From an uncultured Eubacteriales bacterium (lineage in GTDB: Bacteria > Bacillota > Clostridia > Christensenellales > CAG-138), in the NCBI GenBank assembly GCA_902768995.1, contig CACXNN010000005.1, forward strand, positions 1 through 19,545: a stretch of DNA of 19,545 nucleotides, given 5' to 3'. Made by a program: the position numbers and the translations under genes. The notes beneath the pieces are model-generated. The model ran no database searches. It had not been told where the DNA came from and worked only from the letters and a program-made list of their open reading frames with translations. The stretch's first letter is position 1. The number at the start of each line of letters is the position of its first letter. Positions 8,465 to 14,981 of this stretch are shown here, piece after piece.

Positions 8465-9880
8465 TCAGAACCGGAAATACAGGAACGGGTTGAAGCTCTG
8501 ACCCACCAGGAACATGACCGACAGGGCCGTGATCCCCAGGGCCAGCAGGGCCTTGACGTAGGGCCGGAAGGTGTTCCGCCGCCCCGCCTCCCGGCGCCGC
8601 TTGAGCCAGGCTTCCGCCGTCTTCCGCAGCGGCAGGCAGCAGAGGACGCAAGCGAGCAGCAGGGGCGGGTTGTTCTTTACGGCATACACCGCGTAGGGGT
8701 CGGACAGGGCCACCCGCCAGGGGGCGAACATGGCTTTAAGCTGGAGGGCGATATCCGGGAAGGACTCGTTTCGGAAGAATACGAAGCCCACCACCGCCAG
8801 GATCACCGTGACGATATGCTTGATAAAGTTCGGCGTCCGCGCCAGCACCCCTTCCAGCACGGTCCTTTCCAACACCATGAAGAAGCCCCAATAGAGGCCC
8901 CAGAGGAGGAAGTTCCAGTTGGCCCCGTGCCAGATGCCCGTGAGACCCCAGACCACCGCCATGTTGAGGACCCAGCGGCCTCGGCTCACCCGGTTGCCGC
9001 CCAGGGGGATATACACGTACTCCCGGAAGAAGGTGCCCAAGGACATGTGCCAGCGGCGCCAGAACTCGGTGACGCTCTTGGAGACCAGGGGGGCGTCGAA
9101 GTTCTCCAGGAACCGGAACCCCAGCATCCGCCCCAAGCCGATGGCCATCTCCGAATACCCGGAGAAGTCGAAATACAGCTGCAGCAGGAACAGCGCCGCG
9201 GCCAGCCAGCCGGAGAAGAAGGACATCTCGGCAGGGATAGGCAGGCTTTCCAATACCTCCCCGCACAGGTTCGCCAGCAGCACCTTCTTGCCCAGGCCCA
9301 GCGAGAAGCGGAAGAAGCCCTCCCCCATGCCCTTGGCCGTCACATTCCGATCCTCGATGGCCGCGGCCACGTCCATGTAGCGGACGATGGGGCCGGCGAT
9401 GAGCTGGGGGAACAGGGACACGTACAGCAGCAGCCACAGAGGGTTCCTCTGCAGCGGCGCCTTGCCCCGGTATACGTCTACGGTGTAGGTGATGATCTGG
9501 AAGGTGTAGAAGGAGATGCCGATGGGGAGTTTGGGCTGGGTCATCCGATAGGAAAGGCCCGTGAGGCCGCAGAAGTTGTTCACCAGGAAAGCCGCGTACT
9601 TGAAGTACACCAGGGCCGCCAGGCTGATGAGGATGCCCACCACCAGGGCCAGCTTCCTGCCCCCCTCGGTCTTCGCGTTCACGATGACCCGGGCGCAGAC
9701 GTAGTTCACGGCGGTGGCGAACAGCATGGCCACGATCCACACCGGCTCCCCCCAGGCATAGAACAGGAGCGACGCCGCCAGCAGGATGGCGTTGCGCGCC
9801 GTACCGTTTTTCACCAGGCTGTGGAGACCCACCACCAGGGGCAGGAACAGACATAAAAAAGTCAGGGAGGAAAAGACCAT
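8465..9880 (-). CDS. MBOAT-family O-acyltransferase (AlgI-like)
   Basis: The protein has 471 residues, the usual length for AlgI/PatA-type MBOAT proteins, with many hydrophobic segments. It opens with MVFSSLTFLCLFLPLVV, a common start for the family, which supports the chosen ATG even though the Shine-Dalgarno is weak. Diagnostic stretches are TEFWRRWHMSLGTFFREYVY, IPLGGNR and the active-site block GLTGIWHGANWNF, with the conserved His at residue 318. MBOAT proteins carry an acetyl group from cytosolic acetyl-CoA across the membrane to an extracellular polymer, working with a DHHW/AlgJ-type partner; here that is the next gene. It is the first gene of a two-gene operon with its own promoter, divergent from alr. 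Confidence 0.92.
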   Translation of the reverse strand: MVFSSLTFLCLFLPLVVGLHSLVKNGTARNAILLAASLLFYAWGEPVWIVAMLFATAVNYVCARVIVNAKTEGGRKLALVVGILISLAALVYFKYAAFLVNNFCGLTGLSYRMTQPKLPIGISFYTFQIITYTVDVYRGKAPLQRNPLWLLLYVSLFPQLIAGPIVRYMDVAAAIEDRNVTAKGMGEGFFRFSLGLGKKVLLANLCGEVLESLPIPAEMSFFSGWLAAALFLLQLYFDFSGYSEMAIGLGRMLGFRFLENFDAPLVSKSVTEFWRRWHMSLGTFFREYVYIPLGGNRVSRGRWVLNMAVVWGLTGIWHGANWNFLLWGLYWGFFMVLERTVLEGVLARTPNFIKHIVTVILAVVGFVFFRNESFPDIALQLKAMFAPWRVALSDPYAVYAVKNNPPLLLACVLCCLPLRKTAEAWLKRRREAGRRNTFRPYVKALLALGITALSVMFLVGQSFNPFLYFRF

Positions 9881-9916
9881 TCCGACAGTTTCTCGCTTGT
9901 TTTCGTTTATTTTTGT

Positions 9917-9945
9917 ACGGTATCACATTCATTGGGCCTTGTCAA
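9917..9945 (-). promoter_or_regulatory. Promoter of the MBOAT-DHHW operon
   Basis: On the - strand a perfect TTGACA (9940-9945) is followed after 17 bases by TACCGT (9917-9922), a weak -10. The predicted transcript start is near 9910, about 30 bases before the ATG. The -35 box overlaps that of the divergent alr promoter. Confidence 0.5.
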
Positions 9946-9967
9946 TCCGAAGCCGGGGTGATACAGT
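9939..9967 (+). promoter_or_regulatory. Promoter of alr
   Basis: TTGTCA (9939-9944) and TACAGT (9962-9967) are separated by 17 bases. The predicted start near 9974 gives a leader of about 24 bases that contains the TGAGG Shine-Dalgarno (9985-9989), 8 bases before ATG 9998. Confidence 0.5.
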
Positions 9968-9997
9968 ATCGGAGAATACAGAGCTGAGGTTTTGGAT

Positions 9998-11167
9998 ATG
10001 AGGGTTTACGATACGCTGCGGACCTGGTGCGAGATCGATCTTAGCGCCATGCTCCACAACTTTATGGCGGCCCGGCGCCATCTGCCGGATAAGGTGCTCC
10101 TGGCGGCGGTGATCAAGGCCAACGCCTACGGCCACGGGGCCGTGGAAGCGGCGAAGCTGTTGGAGGGCAAGGCGGACCGGTTCGCCGTGGCCATGACGGA
10201 CGAGGCCGTGGAGCTCCGCAAGGCGGGCATCGAGACCCCCATCTTCCTCTTGGCCCCCACGCCGGAGAGCGATTTTGAAGCCATCGCCCGCTACGACATC
10301 GAGGCGGCGGTGCCCTCCTTCGAATACGGCCAGGCCCTCTGCGCCTACGGGGCTGCCCACGGGAAGGATATCCCCTACCACGTTGCCCTGGATACGGGCA
10401 TGGGCCGGATCGGGTTCGCCTGCACGAAGGAGTCCCTGGACGAGATCGAGGCCCTCTCGAAGCTCCCCGGCGGGAAGCTCCTGGGGGTCTTCAGCCACTA
10501 CGCCAAGGCGGACTCGGCCGACAAGAGCTACGCCATCGAGCAGACGAAGCGGTACAAGGCCTTCACGGAGGCCATGGAGCGCCGGGGCATCCATATCCCG
10601 CTGAAGCACCTCGATAACAGCGCGGGGCTCATCGAGATGCCCGACAAGTTCGACATGGTCCGGGAGGGCATCATCCTCTACGGGCTCAAGCCCTCCAACG
10701 AGGTGGACCTGAGCCTCATCGGCGGGGTGCGGGGGGTCATGGCCCTGCGGTCCCATATCAGCTTTTTGAAGACAGTATCAGCGCCCACCCCCGTGAGCTA
10801 CGGCTGCACCTACGTGGCCCAGCCCGGGACGAGGGTGGCCACCGTGTGCGCCGGGTACGCGGACGGGGTGAACCGGCTCCTCAGCAACCGAGGCCAAGTG
10901 CTGGTCCGCGGGCAGCGCTGCCCCATCATCGGCCGGGTGTGCATGGACCAGTTCATGATCGACGTGACCGGCGTCCCGGAGGCCCAGGTGGGCGACACCG
11001 TCACCATCTTCGGCCGGGACGGGGACGAGGAGATCACGGCGGACGACGTGGCGGACCTGGTCGGGACCATCGGCTACGAGGTCACCTGCCTCGTCACCCC
11101 CCGGGTGCCCCGGGTGTATCTGGAGGATGATCAGGTGGTCGGCATACACCGCCCCCTGATCGGCTAA
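9998..11167 (+). CDS. alr: Alanine racemase
   Basis: The protein has 389 residues, normal for the family. This PLP enzyme interconverts L- and D-alanine and supplies D-alanine for peptidoglycan and teichoic acid. The PLP lysine is K40 in AVIKANAYGHG. The catalytic tyrosine of the other monomer is in VSYGCTY (about Y268). Other family blocks are present: HVALDTGMGRIGF, VFSHYAKADS, GYADGVNRLLSNRG and GRVCMDQFMIDVT. The ATG at 9998 is chosen over the TTG at 9992 because only the ATG has a well-spaced Shine-Dalgarno. It is a single gene, divergent from the MBOAT operon. Its stop codon lies inside the first AGCTAAATT-type unit of the downstream hairpin array. Confidence 0.95.
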   Translation: MRVYDTLRTWCEIDLSAMLHNFMAARRHLPDKVLLAAVIKANAYGHGAVEAAKLLEGKADRFAVAMTDEAVELRKAGIETPIFLLAPTPESDFEAIARYDIEAAVPSFEYGQALCAYGAAHGKDIPYHVALDTGMGRIGFACTKESLDEIEALSKLPGGKLLGVFSHYAKADSADKSYAIEQTKRYKAFTEAMERRGIHIPLKHLDNSAGLIEMPDKFDMVREGIILYGLKPSNEVDLSLIGGVRGVMALRSHISFLKTVSAPTPVSYGCTYVAQPGTRVATVCAGYADGVNRLLSNRGQVLVRGQRCPIIGRVCMDQFMIDVTGVPEAQVGDTVTIFGRDGDEEITADDVADLVGTIGYEVTCLVTPRVPRVYLEDDQVVGIHRPLIG

Positions 11168-11258
11168 ATTCACCTGCGGTGAGCTAAATTGCCGCATTTG
11201 CGGCAGCTAAATTTGCGGCGCGCAAGCTAAATTGTCCTTTCGCATGAAGCGAAAGGGC
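11163..11258. repeat. Array of small hairpins separated by AGCTAAATT
   Basis: A constant (A/G)GCTAAATT occurs four times (11162-11170, 11182-11190, 11205-11213, 11225-11233). Each copy is followed by a different short palindrome: CACC-TGC-GGTG (11171-11181), GCCGCA-TT-TGCGGC (11191-11204), TGCG-GCG-CGCA (11214-11224) and CCTTTCGC-ATGAA-GCGAAAGG (11236-11256). Stem sequences are unrelated but pairing is kept, as expected for selected structure. It lies between the convergent alr and apbE genes and no long T-run follows the stems, so it is not a classic terminator, though it could stabilise or end both transcripts. Confidence 0.8.
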
Positions 11259-11273
11259 AGTTGTGGTTTTGGA

Positions 11274-12248
11274 TCATGAATTTGGGAAGCCGGCGGACGT
11301 GACCACGGTGCCGTCGGTGCGGACGAAGAGGGCCTCCCCCTGGGGGACGGCGTCGATGAGCTTCAATCCCTCCTCCTCCCCCAGCAGCAGGCAGGCGGTG
11401 GACAGGGCGTCGCCCCAGAGGGAGCTGTCGGAAAGGACGGTGACGGCCAGCAGGTCCCGATCCGCGGGGAAGCCGGTGAAGGGATCCAGCACGTGGTGAT
11501 AGCGTTTGCCCTCGTGCTCGAAATAGCGCTCGTAGGTGCCGGAGGTGACCAGGCTCTTGTCCCGCAGGGAAAGCACCCGCAGCAGGTCCCCGGCATTCAT
11601 GGGGCTTTGGACGCCGATGGAGAAGGGAGCGCCGTCCGGCTTCTCCCCGATCAAAAGGATGTTCCGGCCCAGGTCCAGGACGGCGCTCTTGACGCCTCTG
11701 TCCAGCAGCAGGGCCTTGACCTTGTCCGCGATATACCCCTTGGCGAAGGCCCCCAAATCGAGGCGCATGCCGGTGCGAGGGAGATAGGCGGTGCCCTGGG
11801 CTTCGTCCAGGACGAGGTCCTCCATGCCCAGGAGCCCCAAGGCGGCGGTCAGCTCGCTTTCCGTGGGGTAGTGGCCCCCGTTCCGGATATCCCACAGGTC
11901 GATGAGGGGGCCCACGGTGGCGTCCAGATACCCGCCCGTGCGCTCATACATTTCCTTGGCGAAGAGCAGCAGCTCCATGGTCTCGGGGGATACGGCCACG
12001 GGCTTCACCCCCGCGGCCGCCTGCACCCAGCCAAGATCGCTGAAGGGGTCGTAGGCGTCCAGCAAATCGTTCAACCGCCGTATCTCCTTGAAGGCCGCGT
12101 CCAGGTCCGCCTCCCTAGCGTCATAGAGGGTCAGAGTCACCACCGTGTCCAGCAGGTAGTCCGTGCGCTGAAGGGGCTTTGGCTGGGCTTCGCAACCCAC
12201 GCAAGCGAAAAGCAGCAGCGCCAGCAACAGCGCGATGGTCTTGCGCAT
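11274..12248 (-). CDS. apbE: ApbE-family FAD:protein FMN transferase, lipoprotein
   Basis: The protein has 324 residues from the ATG at 12248, which has a strong GGAGGGG Shine-Dalgarno 7 bases upstream; an in-frame ATG 63 bases further up lacks one. The N-terminus is a lipoprotein signal (LLALLLFACVGC, Cys19 or Cys16 as anchor). ApbE enzymes move FMN from FAD onto a Thr of exported flavoproteins using Mg2+. Family blocks seen are LDTVVTLTLYD, DAYDPFSDLGWVQ, TGGYLDATVGPLIDLW, RLDLGAFAKGYIADKV, DLGRNILLIG, SGTYERYFEHEG and HHVLDPFTGFPAD (metal and FAD site). It is a lone gene; its substrate (Rnf/Nqr-type or another FMN-binding-domain protein) is not in the window. Its promoter faces that of the barnase gene. 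Confidence 0.93.
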   Translation of the reverse strand: MRKTIALLLALLLFACVGCEAQPKPLQRTDYLLDTVVTLTLYDAREADLDAAFKEIRRLNDLLDAYDPFSDLGWVQAAAGVKPVAVSPETMELLLFAKEMYERTGGYLDATVGPLIDLWDIRNGGHYPTESELTAALGLLGMEDLVLDEAQGTAYLPRTGMRLDLGAFAKGYIADKVKALLLDRGVKSAVLDLGRNILLIGEKPDGAPFSIGVQSPMNAGDLLRVLSLRDKSLVTSGTYERYFEHEGKRYHHVLDPFTGFPADRDLLAVTVLSDSSLWGDALSTACLLLGEEEGLKLIDAVPQGEALFVRTDGTVVTSAGFPNS

Positions 12249-12282
12249 GGTCGTCCCCTCCCCACGTTTCATCCTTGTCCAT

Positions 12283-12311
12283 AGTATACATCCATTCTGC
12301 CCGTTGCACAA
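12283..12311 (-). promoter_or_regulatory. Promoter of apbE
   Basis: On the - strand TTGTGC (12306-12311) and TATACT (12283-12288) are spaced 17 bases apart. The predicted start near 12276 gives a leader of about 28 bases containing the Shine-Dalgarno. The -35 overlaps that of the divergent barnase promoter. Confidence 0.5.
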
Positions 12312-12332
12312 TGGGGTGGCGGGGTGTATACT
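12304..12332 (+). promoter_or_regulatory. Promoter of the barnase-barstar pair
   Basis: TTGCAC (12304-12309) and TATACT (12327-12332) are spaced 17 bases apart. A start seven bases after the -10 would fall at about 12339, exactly the A of the barnase ATG, so the transcript may have no leader. The two -10 boxes of this divergent pair form an 8-bp inverted repeat (AGTATACA / TGTATACT). Confidence 0.45.
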
Positions 12333-12338
12333 GGGGAT

Positions 12339-12911
12339 ATGAAGAAGGTTTTGTCCCTATGGCTCATATTGCTGCTGGTCCTGGCCGCGGGCTGCGCCCC
12401 TCGCCCGGCGCAGACGGAGTTCGTCCAGATCACGGAGGTGCCGGCCACCGCCGAGCCGACGGAAGCGCCCGTGGACAGCAGTTTGGTACTGCTGACGGAG
12501 GCCCCCCAGGGGGAGGCCCCCGCGCCTACGGCCGAGCCCACGCCCGGGCCTACGGAGAGCCCGGTGCAGTATGGGGAGGACTATGACGACAAGGACCGGG
12601 TGGCCCTGTACCTGCACCTCTACGGGGAGCTGCCGCCCCACTTCATCACCAAGAAGGAGGCCCAGAAGCTGGGCTGGGACGGAGGCGAGGTGGAGTACTA
12701 CCGCACCGGCGCGGCCATCGGCGGGGACTATTTCGGCAACTACGAGGGGCTTTTGCCCAAGAAGAAGGGCCGCAGCTACTACGAGTGCGACATCGACACC
12801 GTGGGGAAGCGCTCCCGGGGGGCTAAGCGCATCATCTATTCCAACGACGGCCTCATCTACTACACCGACGACCACTACAAAAGCTTCACCTTGCTCTACG
12901 GGGAGGAATGA
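12339..12911 (+). CDS. Barnase-like guanyl-specific ribonuclease, predicted lipoprotein
   Basis: The protein has 190 residues. Residues 1-19 are a lipoprotein signal (LLLVLAAGC, Cys19). Residues 20-77 are a Pro/Glu/Thr-rich stalk. Residues about 82-190 align along the full length of Bacillus barnase: LHLYGELPPHFITKKEAQKL, IGGDYFGNYEGLLP, YYECDID, AKRIIYSNDGLIYY, DDHYKSFTLLY. The barnase catalytic residues Glu73, Arg83, Arg87 and His102 correspond to E149, R160, R164 and H179, and the conserved Lys in ITK is also present, so the enzyme should be active. It cleaves single-stranded RNA after guanine. Secreted barnases are known; a membrane-tethered form with a stalk is less usual. The barstar gene starts 3 bases after the stop. 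No good Shine-Dalgarno precedes the ATG; GGGG lies only 2 bases away. Confidence 0.88.
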   Translation: MKKVLSLWLILLLVLAAGCAPRPAQTEFVQITEVPATAEPTEAPVDSSLVLLTEAPQGEAPAPTAEPTPGPTESPVQYGEDYDDKDRVALYLHLYGELPPHFITKKEAQKLGWDGGEVEYYRTGAAIGGDYFGNYEGLLPKKKGRSYYECDIDTVGKRSRGAKRIIYSNDGLIYYTDDHYKSFTLLYGEE

Positions 12912-12914
12912 ACC

Positions 12915-13169
12915 ATGCTTGTTTTGTGCGACTTTGCCCGGCTCGGCACCCCTGACGCGGTCTACGACTACCTTTCGGAGGAGCTCCAGCTCCCACCCTA
13001 TTTCGGCCGGAATCTGGACGCCCTTCACGACTGTTTGACGGACGTGGGCGCGCCCACCCGCCTGATCCTCACCGGTGTTTCGTCCCCCTGCGGGGAGCAT
13101 TTCGTCCGGGTGTTCAAGGACGCCGCCCGGCGGAACAAGTACCTGTCCGTGGAGATACACGAAGGATAA
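12915..13169 (+). CDS. Barstar-family ribonuclease inhibitor
   Basis: The protein has 84 residues, close to the 90 of Bacillus barstar. The central block LPPYFGRNLDALHDCLTD matches the barstar interface helix, and D35 and D39 fall at the same positions as the barnase-binding Asp35 and Asp39. Tyr29 is kept; barstar Trp38 is replaced by His. There is no signal peptide, so it is cytosolic. It would protect the cell by plugging the active site of the RNase encoded just upstream. The Shine-Dalgarno (GGGAGG) lies inside the end of the barnase gene, giving coupled expression of toxin and antidote. Confidence 0.9.
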   Translation: MLVLCDFARLGTPDAVYDYLSEELQLPPYFGRNLDALHDCLTDVGAPTRLILTGVSSPCGEHFVRVFKDAARRNKYLSVEIHEG

Positions 13170-13193
13170 GAGCTGTTTTAGGAAAGAATCACG

Positions 13194-13224
13194 GAGGATT
13201 TTTTGAAATCCTCTGTTTTCTTTT
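13194..13224 (+). terminator. Rho-independent terminator after barstar
   Basis: An 8-bp stem GAGGATTT/AAATCCTC (13194-13201 with 13206-13213, loop TTTG) is followed by TGTTTTCTTTT. It ends the barnase-barstar transcript just before the argS promoter. Confidence 0.8.
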
Positions 13225-13235
13225 GGAAAAGAATC

Positions 13236-13244
13236 TGCTATACT
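13236..13244 (+). promoter_or_regulatory. Extended -10 promoter of argS-serS
   Basis: TGC-TATACT at 13236-13244 is an extended -10 element; the T-rich DNA of the terminator lies where a -35 would be, with no good match. The leader to ATG 13286 is about 35 bases, too short for a T-box. Confidence 0.5.
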
Positions 13245-13285
13245 ATTTAAGTTATGAATCCGAGCCACATAGGAAGGAGAACCCT

Positions 13286-14977
13286 ATGAACTATACGAAC
13301 GCCGTGGCCGCCGCCCTGCAGGGGTGCGTGGACCTGCCCCTGGAGGAGCTTTTGGGCTTGCTGGAGACCCCCAAGAACCCCAGCATGGGCGACATCGCCT
13401 TCCCCTGCTTCAAGCTCTCCAAGGTCCTTCGGAAGGCCCCCGCCGCCATCGCCGGGGAGCTGAAGGAGAAGCTGGTCCTGCCCGCGGGCATCGAGAAGGC
13501 GGAGGCCGTGGGGCCCTACCTCAACTTCTTCATCGAGAAGGGGCAGCAGGCCCAGAACGTGCTCACAAAGGTCCTGGACGCGGGGAAAGCCTACGGCGGT
13601 TCCGACGAGGGGCAGGGCCGGCACGTGGTGCTGGACTATTCCTCCATCAACATCGCCAAGCCCTTCGGTTTCCACCACCTGCCCAGCACCGCCATCGGCA
13701 ACGCTTTGTATCGCATCTACAAGCACCTGGGGTACGAGCCCGTGGGCGTGAACCACCTGGGGGACTGGGGCACCCAGTTCGGCAAGATGATCGTAGCCTA
13801 CAAGAGGTGGGGCAACAAGCCCGTGGACCAGTACGGCATCCGGGAGCTGGTGGACCTGTACGTCCGCTACCATAAGGAGGCCGAGGACCATCCCGAGATG
13901 GACGAGGAGGCCCGGGCCTGGTTCCACCGGATCGAAATTGGGGACGAGGAGGCCGTGTCCCTCTGGAAGCAGATGAAGGACGCCACCATCCGGGAGGTCA
14001 AGAAGACCTACGAGCGCATGGGCGTCCAATTCGACAGCTGGGCGGGCGAGTCCTTCTACGAGGACAAGATGCAGCCCGTCATCGACGAGCTTCGGGAGAA
14101 GGGCATCAGCAAGCTGGACAAGGGGGCCACCATCGTGGACCTCAGCGAGTGGAACATGCCCCCCTGCATCATCTTAAAGAGCGACGGCAGCACCATCTAC
14201 GCCACAAGGGACCTGGCCGCCGCCTGCTACCGGAAGGAGACCTACGACTTCGCGAAGCTCCTCTACGTGGTGGCCTACCAGCAGGACCTGCACTTCAAGC
14301 AGATCTTCAAGGTGCTGGAGCTCATGGGAAGGGACTGGGTCAAGGACTGCGTCCACGTGAACTTCGGCATGGTCAGCATGGAGGGCGGCGCCTTCCACAC
14401 CCGGGAGGGCAAGGTGCTGTACCTGGACGACGTGCTGGACGCGGCGGTGGAGAAGACCTACGAGATCATCTGCGAAAAGAGCCCGGATTTAGAGGACAAG
14501 CGCGCCGCGGCGGAGGCCGTGGGCGTGGGCGCGGTGATCTGGGGGGCCCTCTACAACTCCCGGATCAAGGACGTGGTCTTTAGCTACGACAAGGTGCTGA
14601 ACTTCGACGGGGAGACGGGCCCCTACGCCCAGTACACCCACGCCCGCTGCTGCTCCGTGCTGCGGAAGGCGGGGGGCTATGACCGGGCGAAGCTGGACGC
14701 TTCCGTCCTCTCCGACCCCTACTCCCTGGTGCTTTTGAAGGCCATCGACGGCTTCCCCGCCGCGGTGAAGGCCGCAGGCGAAAAGTACGAGCCCTATCTG
14801 GTGGCCCGTGCGGTCATGGCCGTGTGCACCGCCATGAACAAGTTCTACTATGAGATCCGCATCATGGCGGACGACGAAGCGGAGCGGACGGCGCGCCTCG
14901 CTCTCACCGACGCGGCGCGGCAAACCATAGCAATCGGATTGAATCTGCTGGGCATCCAGGCCCCGGAAAGGATGTAA
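13286..14977 (+). CDS. argS: Arginyl-tRNA synthetase
   Basis: The protein has 563 residues. The ATG at 13286 follows AAGGAG (13274-13279) by 6 bases; longer in-frame starts overlap the promoter. Class I enzyme charging tRNA-Arg. It has an N-terminal Add-1-like domain (1-110), then a catalytic core with LDYSSINIAKP and GVNHLGDWGTQFGKMIVAY, and a C-terminal anticodon-binding DALR domain (YAQYTHARCCSVLRK to IQAPERM). The HIGH motif is altered: FGFHHLPST (127-135), where family members normally have x-[I/M/V]-G-H-L, so the glycine is a histidine. The KMSK region is GAFHTREGK (368-376); ArgRS often lacks a canonical KMSK, so that is less telling. The length and remaining blocks indicate a working enzyme, first gene of an operon with serS. 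Confidence 0.93.
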   Translation: MNYTNAVAAALQGCVDLPLEELLGLLETPKNPSMGDIAFPCFKLSKVLRKAPAAIAGELKEKLVLPAGIEKAEAVGPYLNFFIEKGQQAQNVLTKVLDAGKAYGGSDEGQGRHVVLDYSSINIAKPFGFHHLPSTAIGNALYRIYKHLGYEPVGVNHLGDWGTQFGKMIVAYKRWGNKPVDQYGIRELVDLYVRYHKEAEDHPEMDEEARAWFHRIEIGDEEAVSLWKQMKDATIREVKKTYERMGVQFDSWAGESFYEDKMQPVIDELREKGISKLDKGATIVDLSEWNMPPCIILKSDGSTIYATRDLAAACYRKETYDFAKLLYVVAYQQDLHFKQIFKVLELMGRDWVKDCVHVNFGMVSMEGGAFHTREGKVLYLDDVLDAAVEKTYEIICEKSPDLEDKRAAAEAVGVGAVIWGALYNSRIKDVVFSYDKVLNFDGETGPYAQYTHARCCSVLRKAGGYDRAKLDASVLSDPYSLVLLKAIDGFPAAVKAAGEKYEPYLVARAVMAVCTAMNKFYYEIRIMADDEAERTARLALTDAARQTIAIGLNLLGIQAPERM

Positions 14978-14981
14978 ACAT

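Noticed and set aside
6836..9856. A 3-kb open frame on the + strand opposite the MBOAT and DHHW genes
   Set aside because: It is a GC-rich antisense shadow: it is low in recognisable domains, rich in H, Q, G and R, and the opposite strand encodes two clear families with Shine-Dalgarno sites.
11163..11258. CRISPR-like array
   Set aside because: The constant part is only 9 bases and the variable parts are short palindromes of 11-25 bases, not spacers.
13245..13285. T-box riboswitch ahead of argS
   Set aside because: The leader is about 35 bases with no room for the specifier and antiterminator stems. The hairpin before it belongs to the barstar terminator and lies upstream of the -10 box.
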